From Burkholderiales bacterium UBA4615 (GTDB taxonomy: Bacteria > Pseudomonadota > Gammaproteobacteria > Burkholderiales > Burkholderiaceae_E): a stretch of 50,832 nt of DNA. The stretch lies in the NCBI GenBank assembly GCA_002386465.1, contig DGIT01000117.1, positions 1-50,832 on the forward strand, in the 5' to 3' direction. The translations under genes were made by a program, and so were the position numbers. The notes beneath the pieces were generated by a model. That model ran no database searches. It worked only from the letters and a program-made list of their open reading frames with translations, and had not been told where the DNA came from. Positions 37,157 through 45,242 of this stretch are shown here, piece after piece (position 1 is the first letter of the stretch; the number at the start of each line of letters is the position of its first letter).

Positions 37157-38021
37157 CGCTCGGGCGCCGAAAACGTCTCGCTCTGCCATTGAGGTGCTGA
37201 TCTGCACCTATGAAGAGCGCATCGTGGACCTTGCGAGCCGATTGCCTGAGCCTATCCCCGGGGTGAGTTTCCTGATCACCCATCAGACACCGTCGCGGCG
37301 ACGGTATCGCATCGATGCGCTGTCCGATCGCGAGGATGTCTTGGTGTTGCGCTTTACGGATCGTGGCCTGTCGCGCAATCGGAATCATTGCCTGCGCCAC
37401 GCGTCAGGCCGGCTTTGTCTTGTAGCAGATGACGATATCGAGTTTCTTCCGGGTTGGCACACGGCGCTTTCGCAGGCGTTTCAACTCCACTCGGAGGCCA
37501 CCTTCATTACGTTTGCGCTGATCGATGCCGAACACTGCGCCAAGCGCGAATACCCGGATCAAACAACAGCGCATTCAGTACGCAGTGCCTTTCGTGTGGT
37601 CTCGAGCGAGATCGCCTTTGATCTCGATCGCGTCCGGGCGAAGCGGGTGGGGTTCAACGAGCATTTGGGGATTGGCACGCCGGTTGGATTGGGTGAAGAA
37701 AACGTGTTTCTTCGCGATCTGATGACCAAGGGTGCCCAGGGATGGTTTGTGCCCGCAACGCTCGTACGTAACGGACCGCAGACCACAGGCGAGCGACTCA
37801 TGGCCAACCTGGGACGCGAGCAAGTGTTCTCCATTGGTGCAATGGCGTACTGTCGTCGGGGCGCCGTCTCGCGTCTGCTGTCCGCCAAAGAGGCGGTGCG
37901 CCTGGCGATGCATCGCCAGAGTTTGGCGTCGATCCCGGACTTTTTCGTCGCCTTCAACGAAGGCGTCACGCACGCTCGGCGGCTCGGACTGAATCAGGTG
38001 AGCGGGCTCAGTCGTCAATGA
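37140..38021 (+). CDS. GT-A type glycosyltransferase (family 2-like)
   Basis: The product has 293 residues. GT-A features are EVLICTYEERI near residue 18, then DRGLSRNRNHCLRHASGRLCLVADDD (about 74-99), with DDD as the metal-binding motif. GFNEHLGIGTPVGLGEENVFLRD (about 180) follows, the acceptor/catalytic acid region. It overlaps the preceding glycosyltransferase by 17 bp, so the two are translationally coupled. It is probably a second sugar transferase for the repeat unit; donor and acceptor cannot be read from sequence. Confidence 0.82.
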   Translation: MHSKNSARAPKTSRSAIEVLICTYEERIVDLASRLPEPIPGVSFLITHQTPSRRRYRIDALSDREDVLVLRFTDRGLSRNRNHCLRHASGRLCLVADDDIEFLPGWHTALSQAFQLHSEATFITFALIDAEHCAKREYPDQTTAHSVRSAFRVVSSEIAFDLDRVRAKRVGFNEHLGIGTPVGLGEENVFLRDLMTKGAQGWFVPATLVRNGPQTTGERLMANLGREQVFSIGAMAYCRRGAVSRLLSAKEAVRLAMHRQSLASIPDFFVAFNEGVTHARRLGLNQVSGLSRQ

Positions 38022-38106
38022 TTGCGTCAGTGTCCAAGGCCTATGCCATGAGCGAACGCACCGGACGTGTTGACACTCTGGGCAGCCGTGACCGTTGGAT
38101 GTTTGA

Positions 38107-39396
38107 TTGAAGCTGTTCAGTCAGGCCACATGGGTTTTTGCTGATCGCGCGGCTTTCGCCGTGTCAATCTTTGCGACTGGGGCGCTGATCGCCCGGTGCT
38201 ACGGCGCCCAAGGATTCGGACTCTATGTGTTCGTCTCGGCGATCGCGCAAACCGTTCTGGGCGCGATTTCGGTTGGAGCGGAAGTGCCGTTTCTGCGTGC
38301 CTTTGTCGGCACCACTGATACCGTCGCGCGTGCACGCCTTGTTCGGTCTTTGACGCGCGGTCTGTGTATGACCGCGGCATGTGCTGGCATGCTGATGTTA
38401 AGTGCCGGATTGCTGTATGGCCACGTGGCTCCGTCTGCGCAGACGGGGGAATCGAGCCTGCAGCACATGCTTTGGGCAAGCAGTCTGACCTTTGTGCAGT
38501 TGCCCTGGCATGCCGGCGAATGGCGTCTGCGTGCCCATGGTGCTTCATCTCGAATCTCCCGAATCAGGGTGCCTGCACTATGCGTTGGCTTCGCCGCGAA
38601 GGTGCTGGTGGCTGATGCCGGTCTGCCCTTGCCGCTGATGTACGCAGTGATTTCACTCGAAGCGGCGATCGTGTGTGTACTCCTGAGTACAGTGGCGGGA
38701 AGGGTTGAAGTTCAATCCGCACCCGTTCTGGAGCCAGACCCTTCCGCAGTCAGCCTGAGGCGTTCGGATGTCTTGCGCCAAGGCTTGGGTTCGCTGGCTT
38801 CGGTGATGTTTACACGGGCCAACGCTGTGATGCTGGGTCTGGTTGCGGGGGTCGATCAGGCGGCAGCGTATGGGGCTGCCTTCGCCCTGGTGATGGCCTT
38901 CGATCTGGTCACCAACTCTGTTTCGTCGGTCGCGTTGCCCCAGGTCTTGCGGGATCGCAGTGATGAACAGACGCGGCTCGCGCTGTTTGCTCGCCTTGGC
39001 CGCATCTATGCCGGCTTGTCGGTGCTCTATGTGGCTGGGCTTGTTCTATTGGGCGATAGACTTCTGGTGCTCGTGTACGGACCATCCTGGGACGCAGCCT
39101 ACTGGGTTCTTGTGGTGCTCGGGGTGTCGTCGCTGTTCACTTCGAGTGGCGCGATGCGTGGCCTCTACATCAATCTGATCGGACGCAGCGACTTGCATGT
39201 TGCCAATGCCTTGCTGGGGTTGACGGCCCTGCTGCCGCTTTCATGGGTGCTGTCACAGCACTATGGCGCGTTGGGGGCAGCCATTTCAATGAGTATTGCC
39301 TGCGCGCTCAACGCGATCGCTGCAAGCTTTCTGTTTGAGCCCACCCGGGTGATTGGCCGGATACAACTGCGCGCGTTTCTGCCACGTATTGGTTAG
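38107..39396 (+). CDS. Wzx-like oligosaccharide flippase
   Basis: The product has 429 residues and about twelve membrane helices. It belongs to the polysaccharide biosynthesis/MATE-like flippase family, with an N-terminal amphipathic start (KLFSQATWVFADRAAFAVSI) and the family ARCYGAQGFGLYVF segment, where the pattern is usually AR.LG...FG.Y. It would flip lipid-linked repeat units to the periplasm for the Wzy-like polymerase. It starts with TTG directly after an in-frame TGA, so no earlier start exists in this frame. The 85 bp upstream (38022-38106) hold no gene apart from a 3-codon ATG minigene overlapping the start. Confidence 0.85.
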   Translation: MKLFSQATWVFADRAAFAVSIFATGALIARCYGAQGFGLYVFVSAIAQTVLGAISVGAEVPFLRAFVGTTDTVARARLVRSLTRGLCMTAACAGMLMLSAGLLYGHVAPSAQTGESSLQHMLWASSLTFVQLPWHAGEWRLRAHGASSRISRIRVPALCVGFAAKVLVADAGLPLPLMYAVISLEAAIVCVLLSTVAGRVEVQSAPVLEPDPSAVSLRRSDVLRQGLGSLASVMFTRANAVMLGLVAGVDQAAAYGAAFALVMAFDLVTNSVSSVALPQVLRDRSDEQTRLALFARLGRIYAGLSVLYVAGLVLLGDRLLVLVYGPSWDAAYWVLVVLGVSSLFTSSGAMRGLYINLIGRSDLHVANALLGLTALLPLSWVLSQHYGALGAAISMSIACALNAIAASFLFEPTRVIGRIQLRAFLPRIG

Positions 39397-39533
39397 GCTA
39401 CCGCCCGTGGTCAGGAAATGAACTGGTCCGTCGAGTCCGTTCGGACTGCGCGTTAACCCAAACGTATCAATGCGAGCCGTCTTCGCCTGCTGCTGTCATC
39501 CGCCTGCAGAGCAACCGATTCACGCTTGCGATC

Positions 39534-40658
39534 ATGCAAGCTGTGGTGATCAACGGTAGATTCCTGGGCAGGCGGCCGACCGGTGTCGATCGCTATGCGC
39601 TCGAAGTCATTCGAGCGCTCGATGTGTTGATTGGTCAAGGAGACGCTGCGGTTCGAGGGTTATCGTTCGAGATCCTCGCCCCTGAAGGCACGCCTGCCCC
39701 ACAGGGTTTGCAGCATGTGAAGTTCCGGTGTGCCGGCAAGTCCACAGGCTATGTCTGGGAGCAGTTCACACTGCCGGGTCAGTTGCGCGGGCGTTGGCTG
39801 CTGAATTTGTGCAACACAGCGCCCCTGATCGTTCGCAGCCAATCTGTTGTGATTCACGATGCCGCCACAGCACGCCTGCGCGACGTGTTCTCACCAGTCT
39901 TTCGACGGGCGTATGGCTTCATGATGCCGGCCATTGGTCGCCGAGCCAGCGCCATCCTGACGATTTCAAAGTTCTCACGCAATGAATTGCAGCAGTGCTG
40001 GGGGATCGCAACCGACCAAATGGCCCTGGCAGGCGGCAGTGGCGAGCATATCCTCAGAGTGGTCCCCGACCCCACCACGCTCGAACGGCTGAATCTTCGT
40101 CCCCAGGCATATGTGTTGGCGGTGGGAAGTGTCGCCGCGCACAAGAACTTTGCCAGACTAGCCGAGGCAGCCAAGGTGCTCGAGGGAACCGGTGTCGAAC
40201 TCGCAGTGGTGGGCGCTGCACTCCCGGAGGTGTTCGGGGGCGAGGATATCGCGCAGAGCCCCGCAGTTCGCAGGATCGGCTATGTCAATGACGGCGAACT
40301 CAGGGCGCTCTACGATCATGCCCTCGCCTTCGCATTCCCGTCGGTCTATGAAGGGTTCGGACTACCTCCTCTTGAGGCGATGCAGTGCGGATGCCCAGTC
40401 ATCGCCTCGAATGCCGCGTCGATCCCGGAGGTGTGCGCTGAGGCGGCCTGGTACTTCGACCCGTTTGAACAGCGTTCGATTCAGGACGCGCTGTTGCGCA
40501 TCGTTGCGAATCGTGATCACCGCACGGCGCTCATTGCTGCAGGCCGGCTTCGGTCGAGTCGCTTCCGATGGTCGGATAGCGCACGTGCGATTGCGACGAG
40601 CATTCACCGGCGCAGCTGCGATGCAGACCTCGCCCCAGCCTGGCAAGCACCTGAATGA
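39534..40658 (+). CDS. Family 4 (GT-B) glycosyltransferase
   Basis: The product has 374 residues and a GT-B fold. The N-terminal domain carries VINGRFLGRRPTGVDRYALEV. The donor domain has YVLAVGSVAAHKNFARLAEA and the E-x7-E pair in YEGFGLPPLEAMQCGCPVIAS, typical of GT4. RRPTGVDRYALEV is the usual N-terminal signature of mannosyl- or rhamnosyl-type GT4 enzymes. It begins 137 bp after the flippase. That gap holds an AGTCCG/CGGACT hairpin at about 39435-39450 and may contain an internal promoter. Confidence 0.9.
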   Translation: MQAVVINGRFLGRRPTGVDRYALEVIRALDVLIGQGDAAVRGLSFEILAPEGTPAPQGLQHVKFRCAGKSTGYVWEQFTLPGQLRGRWLLNLCNTAPLIVRSQSVVIHDAATARLRDVFSPVFRRAYGFMMPAIGRRASAILTISKFSRNELQQCWGIATDQMALAGGSGEHILRVVPDPTTLERLNLRPQAYVLAVGSVAAHKNFARLAEAAKVLEGTGVELAVVGAALPEVFGGEDIAQSPAVRRIGYVNDGELRALYDHALAFAFPSVYEGFGLPPLEAMQCGCPVIASNAASIPEVCAEAAWYFDPFEQRSIQDALLRIVANRDHRTALIAAGRLRSSRFRWSDSARAIATSIHRRSCDADLAPAWQAPE

Positions 40659-40678
40659 CGCAGTAGCGCTATCGACCG

Positions 40679-41791
40679 ATGCAGCCGCTCATTTGTCATG
40701 TGGCCGAAACCCTCCGGGGTGGGACGGCCTCCTATCTCGACGAGATCCTTCCCGCACAAGTTCGCACGTTCGGTGCGGGGCGTGTTCATGTCCTGATTCC
40801 TGATGCGCATGCACGTGATCTCGCGCTGCCACCTGGTGTTGTGACGCATCACTTTGTCCATGACGGCCGTCGCGGACGACACGTCCTCAGGCTGGCGAAA
40901 AGGTTCCTGGCGCTGCACAGTCAGTTGCGTCCCGATGTGATCCATGTGCATGGCACGTTTGCAGGTGTGGCGATCAGGCCGCTGCAGGCGTTGGCCACAC
41001 ACCGCGCAGCCTTGGTGTACTGCGCGCATGGCTGGGCCTTCGATCGCGAAGTCTCCGGCTGGCAGCAAACAGCCACTGCGCTGGTGGAACGTGCGCTGTC
41101 CTGCTTTGATGCAGCCACGGTGTGCATCTCGCATCACGACTATCAGTCCGCACGGACCCGCGGCTTGCGATCCCCACGGCTGCGCACGATTCGCAACGGC
41201 ATCGGCATGCCGGCCTCTCATGGGCCACATGCTGCCTGGCCGGACGGCACAGCCAGGCGCGTGCTCTTTGTGGGCCGCTTTGATCATCAGAAGGGCGTCG
41301 ATGTGCTGCTCGACGCCATGCAGGCACTCGATGGCCAAGCCTATGCATGGCTCGCCGGCGGGGCTGTGGTGAGTGAGTCGCTCCAGCGCGACTGGCCGAG
41401 GAACGTCGGCCTTGCAGGATGGATCGAGCGGTCTCGACTGCAGGCCTACTACAACAGCTGCGATCTTGTTGTGGTGCCTTCCAGATGGGAGGGATTCGGG
41501 CTGGTTGCCCTCGAAGCGATGCGTGCAGGCAAGCCCGTCGTGGCGACTCGTGTGGGCGGCTTGACAGAGCTGGTCGTGCACGGCAAGACAGGCCTCTTGG
41601 TGAAGCCTGGAGATCCACAGGCCTTGGCGAGTGCAATCATGGAGCCCACGCCGGAGGCACTACGGACGATGGGGGAGTGCGGCCGGTTGCACTGGCAGTC
41701 AGAGTTCTCGGCCGACCGCCTGGATCGGGAACTGAAGCGGCTATACGCAGATGTGCTGGCCTCTTGCGACCGGCGCTATCAGGCACTGTAA
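40679..41791 (+). CDS. Family 4 (GT-B) glycosyltransferase
   Basis: The product has 370 residues. GT4 features are HVAETLRGGTASYLDEIL at the N-terminus (the GGTxxYL acceptor loop), PDVIHVHGTFAG (about 85), VLFVGRFDHQKGVDVLLDAM in the donor domain, and the E-x7-E motif in WEGFGLVALEAMRAGKPVVAT. It starts 20 bp after the preceding glycosyltransferase and is the last gene of the exopolysaccharide operon. ATG 40679 was chosen as the first in-frame start leading directly into the family's opening strand. Confidence 0.9.
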   Translation: MQPLICHVAETLRGGTASYLDEILPAQVRTFGAGRVHVLIPDAHARDLALPPGVVTHHFVHDGRRGRHVLRLAKRFLALHSQLRPDVIHVHGTFAGVAIRPLQALATHRAALVYCAHGWAFDREVSGWQQTATALVERALSCFDAATVCISHHDYQSARTRGLRSPRLRTIRNGIGMPASHGPHAAWPDGTARRVLFVGRFDHQKGVDVLLDAMQALDGQAYAWLAGGAVVSESLQRDWPRNVGLAGWIERSRLQAYYNSCDLVVVPSRWEGFGLVALEAMRAGKPVVATRVGGLTELVVHGKTGLLVKPGDPQALASAIMEPTPEALRTMGECGRLHWQSEFSADRLDRELKRLYADVLASCDRRYQAL

Positions 41792-41950
41792 CGGCTCCAA
41801 ATAGCCGTACGCACAGAGCATTTCAGATCATCGAGCGGGTAACCCGCCAGCGCTTCAGTTCATGTTCCACCTTCAAACTGAGGCCTCATACCTGATGGAG
41901 CGCGTGCATGAGCCCGCTTCCTGTTGTTGCAATAATTCCAGGAGCAATAC

Positions 41951-42760
41951 ATGGCAACCCGAGCTCGACGGTCTTCAGTCTCTCTGCGTCTTGAGGCGGC
42001 GTTTGCTGCCTCAGTGATTTCTCTGGTCGCGATGGGCCCGCAGGGCGCATCTGCTCAGGCTGTCAACTACGTCAACGACCGTCCGGTCACCATCATCGAT
42101 TCAGTGGGGCAGCCCAGCCTGCAGTCGATCGTTGACGCCGAGTTTGGTGCCGGGTGGGGTCTGACCGCATCCGATCAGTCTGTTCGAGGCGTATTCAAGA
42201 CGTCCACCGCAAGCGGTACAGGCTTCGAGACGATCATCGGCCAATACGGCGGTGCCGCCGCATCAAGTTACAAGTTTGGCATCTGGTTTGGCTCGGATGC
42301 CTCGAATTTGCTTCATCGTGATCTCTTCCTGGGCGCCGCCCCGGTCGGATATTCCCTGCCGATCAAGATCACGCAAGGGCAGCTGAAGATTTTCCCTGAA
42401 GACATGGCAGATTGCGGCGTCATCATCCAGTGCGGCAACCTCAATAACGTCGCAGTCGACCCGAAGCAGTTCGGCTTCTATTTCGAGAACGGCGGGGTCC
42501 GTCGCTACACGGCCGACTCACTCAACCCTGCCAGCGAATCCAGCGTGCTGAGCTTCGCAAAGCCTGGAACCTCGGACTGGGTCTTGGCGTATGAAGATGG
42601 TCTCCCGACCGATGGCAAGGACTTCAATGACTACGTCATCAGCGTCGCCTCTGTGGCGGCGGTTCCTGAACCTGCCGAGTGGCTGATGCTTTCGTCAGGT
42701 GTGGCATTGCTTGCGGGGCTGTCAAGGCGCCGTCGCAGCCAGGGTGCGCAGAGCGCCTAA
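41951..42760 (+). CDS. PEP-CTERM protein with DUF4114-like body (269 aa)
   Basis: A long signal peptide (about residues 1-36, ending ASA) leads a body ending in LAYEDGLPTDGKDFNDYVISV, like the end of the DUF4114 domain seen in surface proteins. The sorting tail starts at about residue 238: VPEPAEW, a hydrophobic segment LMLSSGVALLAGL, then SRRRRSQGAQSA. AGGAG is placed 6 bp before the ATG. It starts an island with a response regulator, a second exosortase-like protein and a protease. Either XrtB or the local enzyme could process it; the VPEPxEW form favours XrtB. Confidence 0.9.
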   Translation: MATRARRSSVSLRLEAAFAASVISLVAMGPQGASAQAVNYVNDRPVTIIDSVGQPSLQSIVDAEFGAGWGLTASDQSVRGVFKTSTASGTGFETIIGQYGGAAASSYKFGIWFGSDASNLLHRDLFLGAAPVGYSLPIKITQGQLKIFPEDMADCGVIIQCGNLNNVAVDPKQFGFYFENGGVRRYTADSLNPASESSVLSFAKPGTSDWVLAYEDGLPTDGKDFNDYVISVASVAAVPEPAEWLMLSSGVALLAGLSRRRRSQGAQSA

Positions 42761-42780
42761 GAATAATCAGGTTTTCTGCT

Positions 42781-43614
42781 GTGTCACCGGATACAGATTT
42801 TCTCTTTAATGGCCAAGCCTTGCACGTCAGTCACGAGCAAGGTGAGGCCTCATCACAAGGGGCGCGCTGGGTGTCCGCAGATACGACTGTCAGTGCGGTC
42901 GTGCTGCTGATCGATCCTCGCACTGATCTTGCAACGCGTCTGCGCCCGTTGCTGACCCCTGAGAACGTCGACATCCATGCGGTCACGACTTCATTGGATG
43001 CCGAAGCTTTCATCCAGTCCCACCCAGTTTCGATGTTCCTGCTCGGAGCGATGTTGCCGGATCGCTCCGGTGTGCAATATCTGAAGTTGCTGCGCTCGTA
43101 CCCTGCCTCGCGCAGTGTCCCGATCATTATTCTGGGCCGTCAAGAGACCGATATTGATATCGCAATGGGTCTTGAGGCGGGAGCCGATGACTATATTCCA
43201 GGGCCTATTTCAGTCGTGGAACTTCATCGCCGCATTCGTGCAGTCCGGCGTCGGTACGCAAGCGCATTTGCCCCTGCGGCATCGACCAAGGCCGAGAGGC
43301 GCTTCGGCGAAATGGTGCTCGACAATGAAACCCAGCGAGTCAGAGTGGGTGGGGAAACGCTCTCGCTGCGCCCGGTAGAGTTTCAGTTGCTGACCCACTT
43401 GGTTGGCGCCCCTGGGCGCGTCTTCACTCGCCAGCAACTCGTGAGTGTGCTGTGCGATTCCGAGGATGTGATGGAGCGGGTCATTGATGTCCATGTGATG
43501 CGCTTGCGCCTTTCGCTGGCGCAGGCTGGTGCTAAGCCGATGATCGAGACCGTGCGAGGCATTGGCTACCGCTTGGTCGGTGAGGCAACTGACCCTGCGC
43601 AGCGCAACGTCTGA
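42781..43614 (+). CDS. OmpR/PhoB-type response regulator with degenerate receiver
   Basis: The product has 277 residues from GTG 42781, 20 bp after the PEP-CTERM stop. A receiver-like domain (about 40-157) keeps the fold (VVLLIDPRTDL; SMFLLGAMLPDRSG; GADDYIPGPIS) but lacks the phosphorylation machinery. The acceptor Asp is Gly89 (LLG in place of LLD), the conserved Thr/Ser is Gly119, the Lys is Gly141, and the acidic pair is Asp45-Pro46. The winged-helix DNA-binding domain (about 171-268) is intact, including DVHVMRLRLSL and ETVRGIGYRLV. It probably acts without phosphorylation. No histidine kinase is nearby. It overlaps or abuts the exosortase-like gene. Confidence 0.88.
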   Translation: MSPDTDFLFNGQALHVSHEQGEASSQGARWVSADTTVSAVVLLIDPRTDLATRLRPLLTPENVDIHAVTTSLDAEAFIQSHPVSMFLLGAMLPDRSGVQYLKLLRSYPASRSVPIIILGRQETDIDIAMGLEAGADDYIPGPISVVELHRRIRAVRRRYASAFAPAASTKAERRFGEMVLDNETQRVRVGGETLSLRPVEFQLLTHLVGAPGRVFTRQQLVSVLCDSEDVMERVIDVHVMRLRLSLAQAGAKPMIETVRGIGYRLVGEATDPAQRNV

Positions 43615-44149
43615 TAAGGCTTTGGCTGTCTGCCTGACGCTGGTGCGGTGCGCGGTCTGTTTCTCTGTGCTGTTCTGCGTGTGGGTGATGGTTCGCAGCA
43701 CGCCAGCAGGGCAGACGATGGTTTCGCATCTGGTGATTGCGCCAGCCAAGCTCATGGCTGAATGGCTTGGTGCGACGCCTGTGTGGGCGGAAGGCGCTTC
43801 CCTGCGTACGATGCGGGCCCGTGTCGTGGTGACCGATGGTTGCGGAGGTCTGGAGTGGTGCCTGCTGAGCGCAGCGGCTGTTCTTTCCTGGAGCGCGTCA
43901 TGGCTCAGTCGAGTGGCAGGCCTTCTGCTGCTGCCTGCCGCGATGCTGGCTGCCAATGATCTGCGCATCGCTTGCCTACTGCGTGTCCTCGAGGTGAACC
44001 CCGCTTACTTCAACTGGCTGCATGCAACAGTAGCGCCCCTCTTACTGGGAGGATTCGCAGCAGTTGCTTTTTCATGGTGGGCACGCAGTCTGGGTCGGTC
44101 TGTATCGTTGGCTGCTCTCTCAGGGCTGCATCTTGGACGCAAGGCTTGA
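43580..44149 (+). CDS. Minimal exosortase/archaeosortase-family protein
   Basis: The product has 189 residues from GTG 43580 (a TTG at 43622 is the alternative) and about five membrane helices. It keeps the exosortase core in order: a Cys in VVTDGCGGLEW (Cys88), an Arg in ANDLRIACLLRV (Arg129) and a His in FNWLHATVAPLL (His148). The DGCGGLEW form, rather than ACSG, resembles the short XrtH/XrtM-type enzymes. It is about 100 residues shorter than XrtB. It overlaps the response regulator by 35 bp and lies 9 bp before the protease gene, suggesting a dedicated regulator-enzyme-substrate set. Confidence 0.8.
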   Translation: MRQLTLRSATSDKALAVCLTLVRCAVCFSVLFCVWVMVRSTPAGQTMVSHLVIAPAKLMAEWLGATPVWAEGASLRTMRARVVVTDGCGGLEWCLLSAAAVLSWSASWLSRVAGLLLLPAAMLAANDLRIACLLRVLEVNPAYFNWLHATVAPLLLGGFAAVAFSWWARSLGRSVSLAALSGLHLGRKA

Positions 44150-44158
44150 CCGACTCAC

Positions 44159-45139
44159 ATGAATCGTCGCCGGTTGGGGAGTTTGCAGATTCGCTTCATG
44201 TGGCTACTGAGCTTCGCCCTGATCGCGTTCGTTCCTGGCTGGGCTCAGGCAGTGATGGCGGGGCTGACTCCTGACTCACCAGCAGCGCGGGTCGATGCCA
44301 ACCGGGCCGATTCACCCTGGACAGGCGTCAGCGCGGTATTGGTCGATGCCTCGAGTTTCTCCGGCGTTGCGATTGGCCCCAGGCATGTGCTGACAGCCGC
44401 ACATGTCGTGGGCGATGCCGATCCCTCGCGCATCCGCGTGCAATTCAATCTGTCGTCAACACCGCTGGTGATGCAGGTCGAAAAGGTGCTTATTCATCCG
44501 GGGTTCTCAGGTTTCAACACTCCGAATCTGAACGACGATCTGGCGGTGATTGTGCTCAGCACCGCGCTGCCTCCCGAAGTGAACTGGTACCCGATCCACC
44601 GGGCAGCGCCCAGAGTCGGGCTTGAGTTTCGCATGGTCGGATATGGCGGTAGTGGCCTTGGGAACGGCGAGGCACGTCTTGCAGCCGACCCAGCGGTCAA
44701 GAGAGTCGGAGGCAATTCAGCCGACCGCTATCTCACCGATGATGACGGCAGTGGGCTACCGGAAGTCTATTTGTTTGATTTCGATGGCGAGGGAGCGGTC
44801 AACGTGATGGGCGCCATCGGGCTGGGCAATGCCATCGAAAGTAGCCTGGTTCAGGGAGATTCCGGCAGCCCGTCGTTCGTCACTGACTCTGGAAGACTGC
44901 ATGTGTACGGGATCAATACTTTCTTGAGTCGCGCAATGCCAGCTGAGCCCGGGACAATCGGCAGCGTGGGCGGAGGCATGGTGGTGTCCGCTTACGCCAC
45001 CTGGATCGACTCAGTGATGCAGGCAACTCAAGTTGAATCGGATCTTCGCAGCGCAGAAGTGCCTCTGCCGCATTCGGCGCTCGCGATCTTTGTGGCAGCG
45101 CTGGCATGGTTGGCGAGGCGTCCTTCCGGTTCCGTCTGA
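44159..45139 (+). CDS. Secreted trypsin-like serine protease with VPLP-type C-terminal sorting tail
   Basis: The product has 326 residues. A signal peptide (about 1-30) is followed by an S1 family protease domain with all three catalytic residues: His82 in LTAAHVVG, Asp127 in NLNDDLAVIVL, Ser235 in VQGDSGSPSF. The C-terminus has the layout of a sorting signal, with VPLPHS at 301-306, the hydrophobic ALAIFVAALAWLA, then RRPSGSV. VPLP replaces the VPEP of the other substrates, so it may be the specific substrate of the adjacent minimal exosortase. It starts 9 bp after that gene. Confidence 0.9.
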   Translation: MNRRRLGSLQIRFMWLLSFALIAFVPGWAQAVMAGLTPDSPAARVDANRADSPWTGVSAVLVDASSFSGVAIGPRHVLTAAHVVGDADPSRIRVQFNLSSTPLVMQVEKVLIHPGFSGFNTPNLNDDLAVIVLSTALPPEVNWYPIHRAAPRVGLEFRMVGYGGSGLGNGEARLAADPAVKRVGGNSADRYLTDDDGSGLPEVYLFDFDGEGAVNVMGAIGLGNAIESSLVQGDSGSPSFVTDSGRLHVYGINTFLSRAMPAEPGTIGSVGGGMVVSAYATWIDSVMQATQVESDLRSAEVPLPHSALAIFVAALAWLARRPSGSV

Positions 45140-45142
45140 AGC

Positions 45143-45171
45143 GACCAATGAAAATTGATCCGATTGGTCCA
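45143..45171 (+). promoter_or_regulatory. Tandem 9-bp motif with flanking inverted repeat (candidate operator)
   Basis: ATTGATCCG followed by ATTGGTCCA (45154-45171) is the best match to the shared 18-bp motif. GACCAAT at 45143-45149 and ATTGGTC at 45163-45169 form a perfect 7-bp inverted repeat around it. It lies 72 bp before the PEP-CTERM ATG at 45243 and just after the protease stop. No T-run follows the inverted repeat, so a terminator is unlikely. Confidence 0.5.
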
Positions 45172-45242
45172 GTCCCAATGACTCCGAAGCGGTTCCCCGT
45201 TCAAAAGTCGATGCCACACTGCAACAACTCTTAGAGGTCGGC

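Noticed and set aside
41791..41850. Hairpins ACGGCT/AGCCGT and GCGGGT/ACCCGC after the last glycosyltransferase
   Set aside because: Short stems with no T-run; not convincing as an intrinsic terminator, although some regulatory role cannot be excluded.
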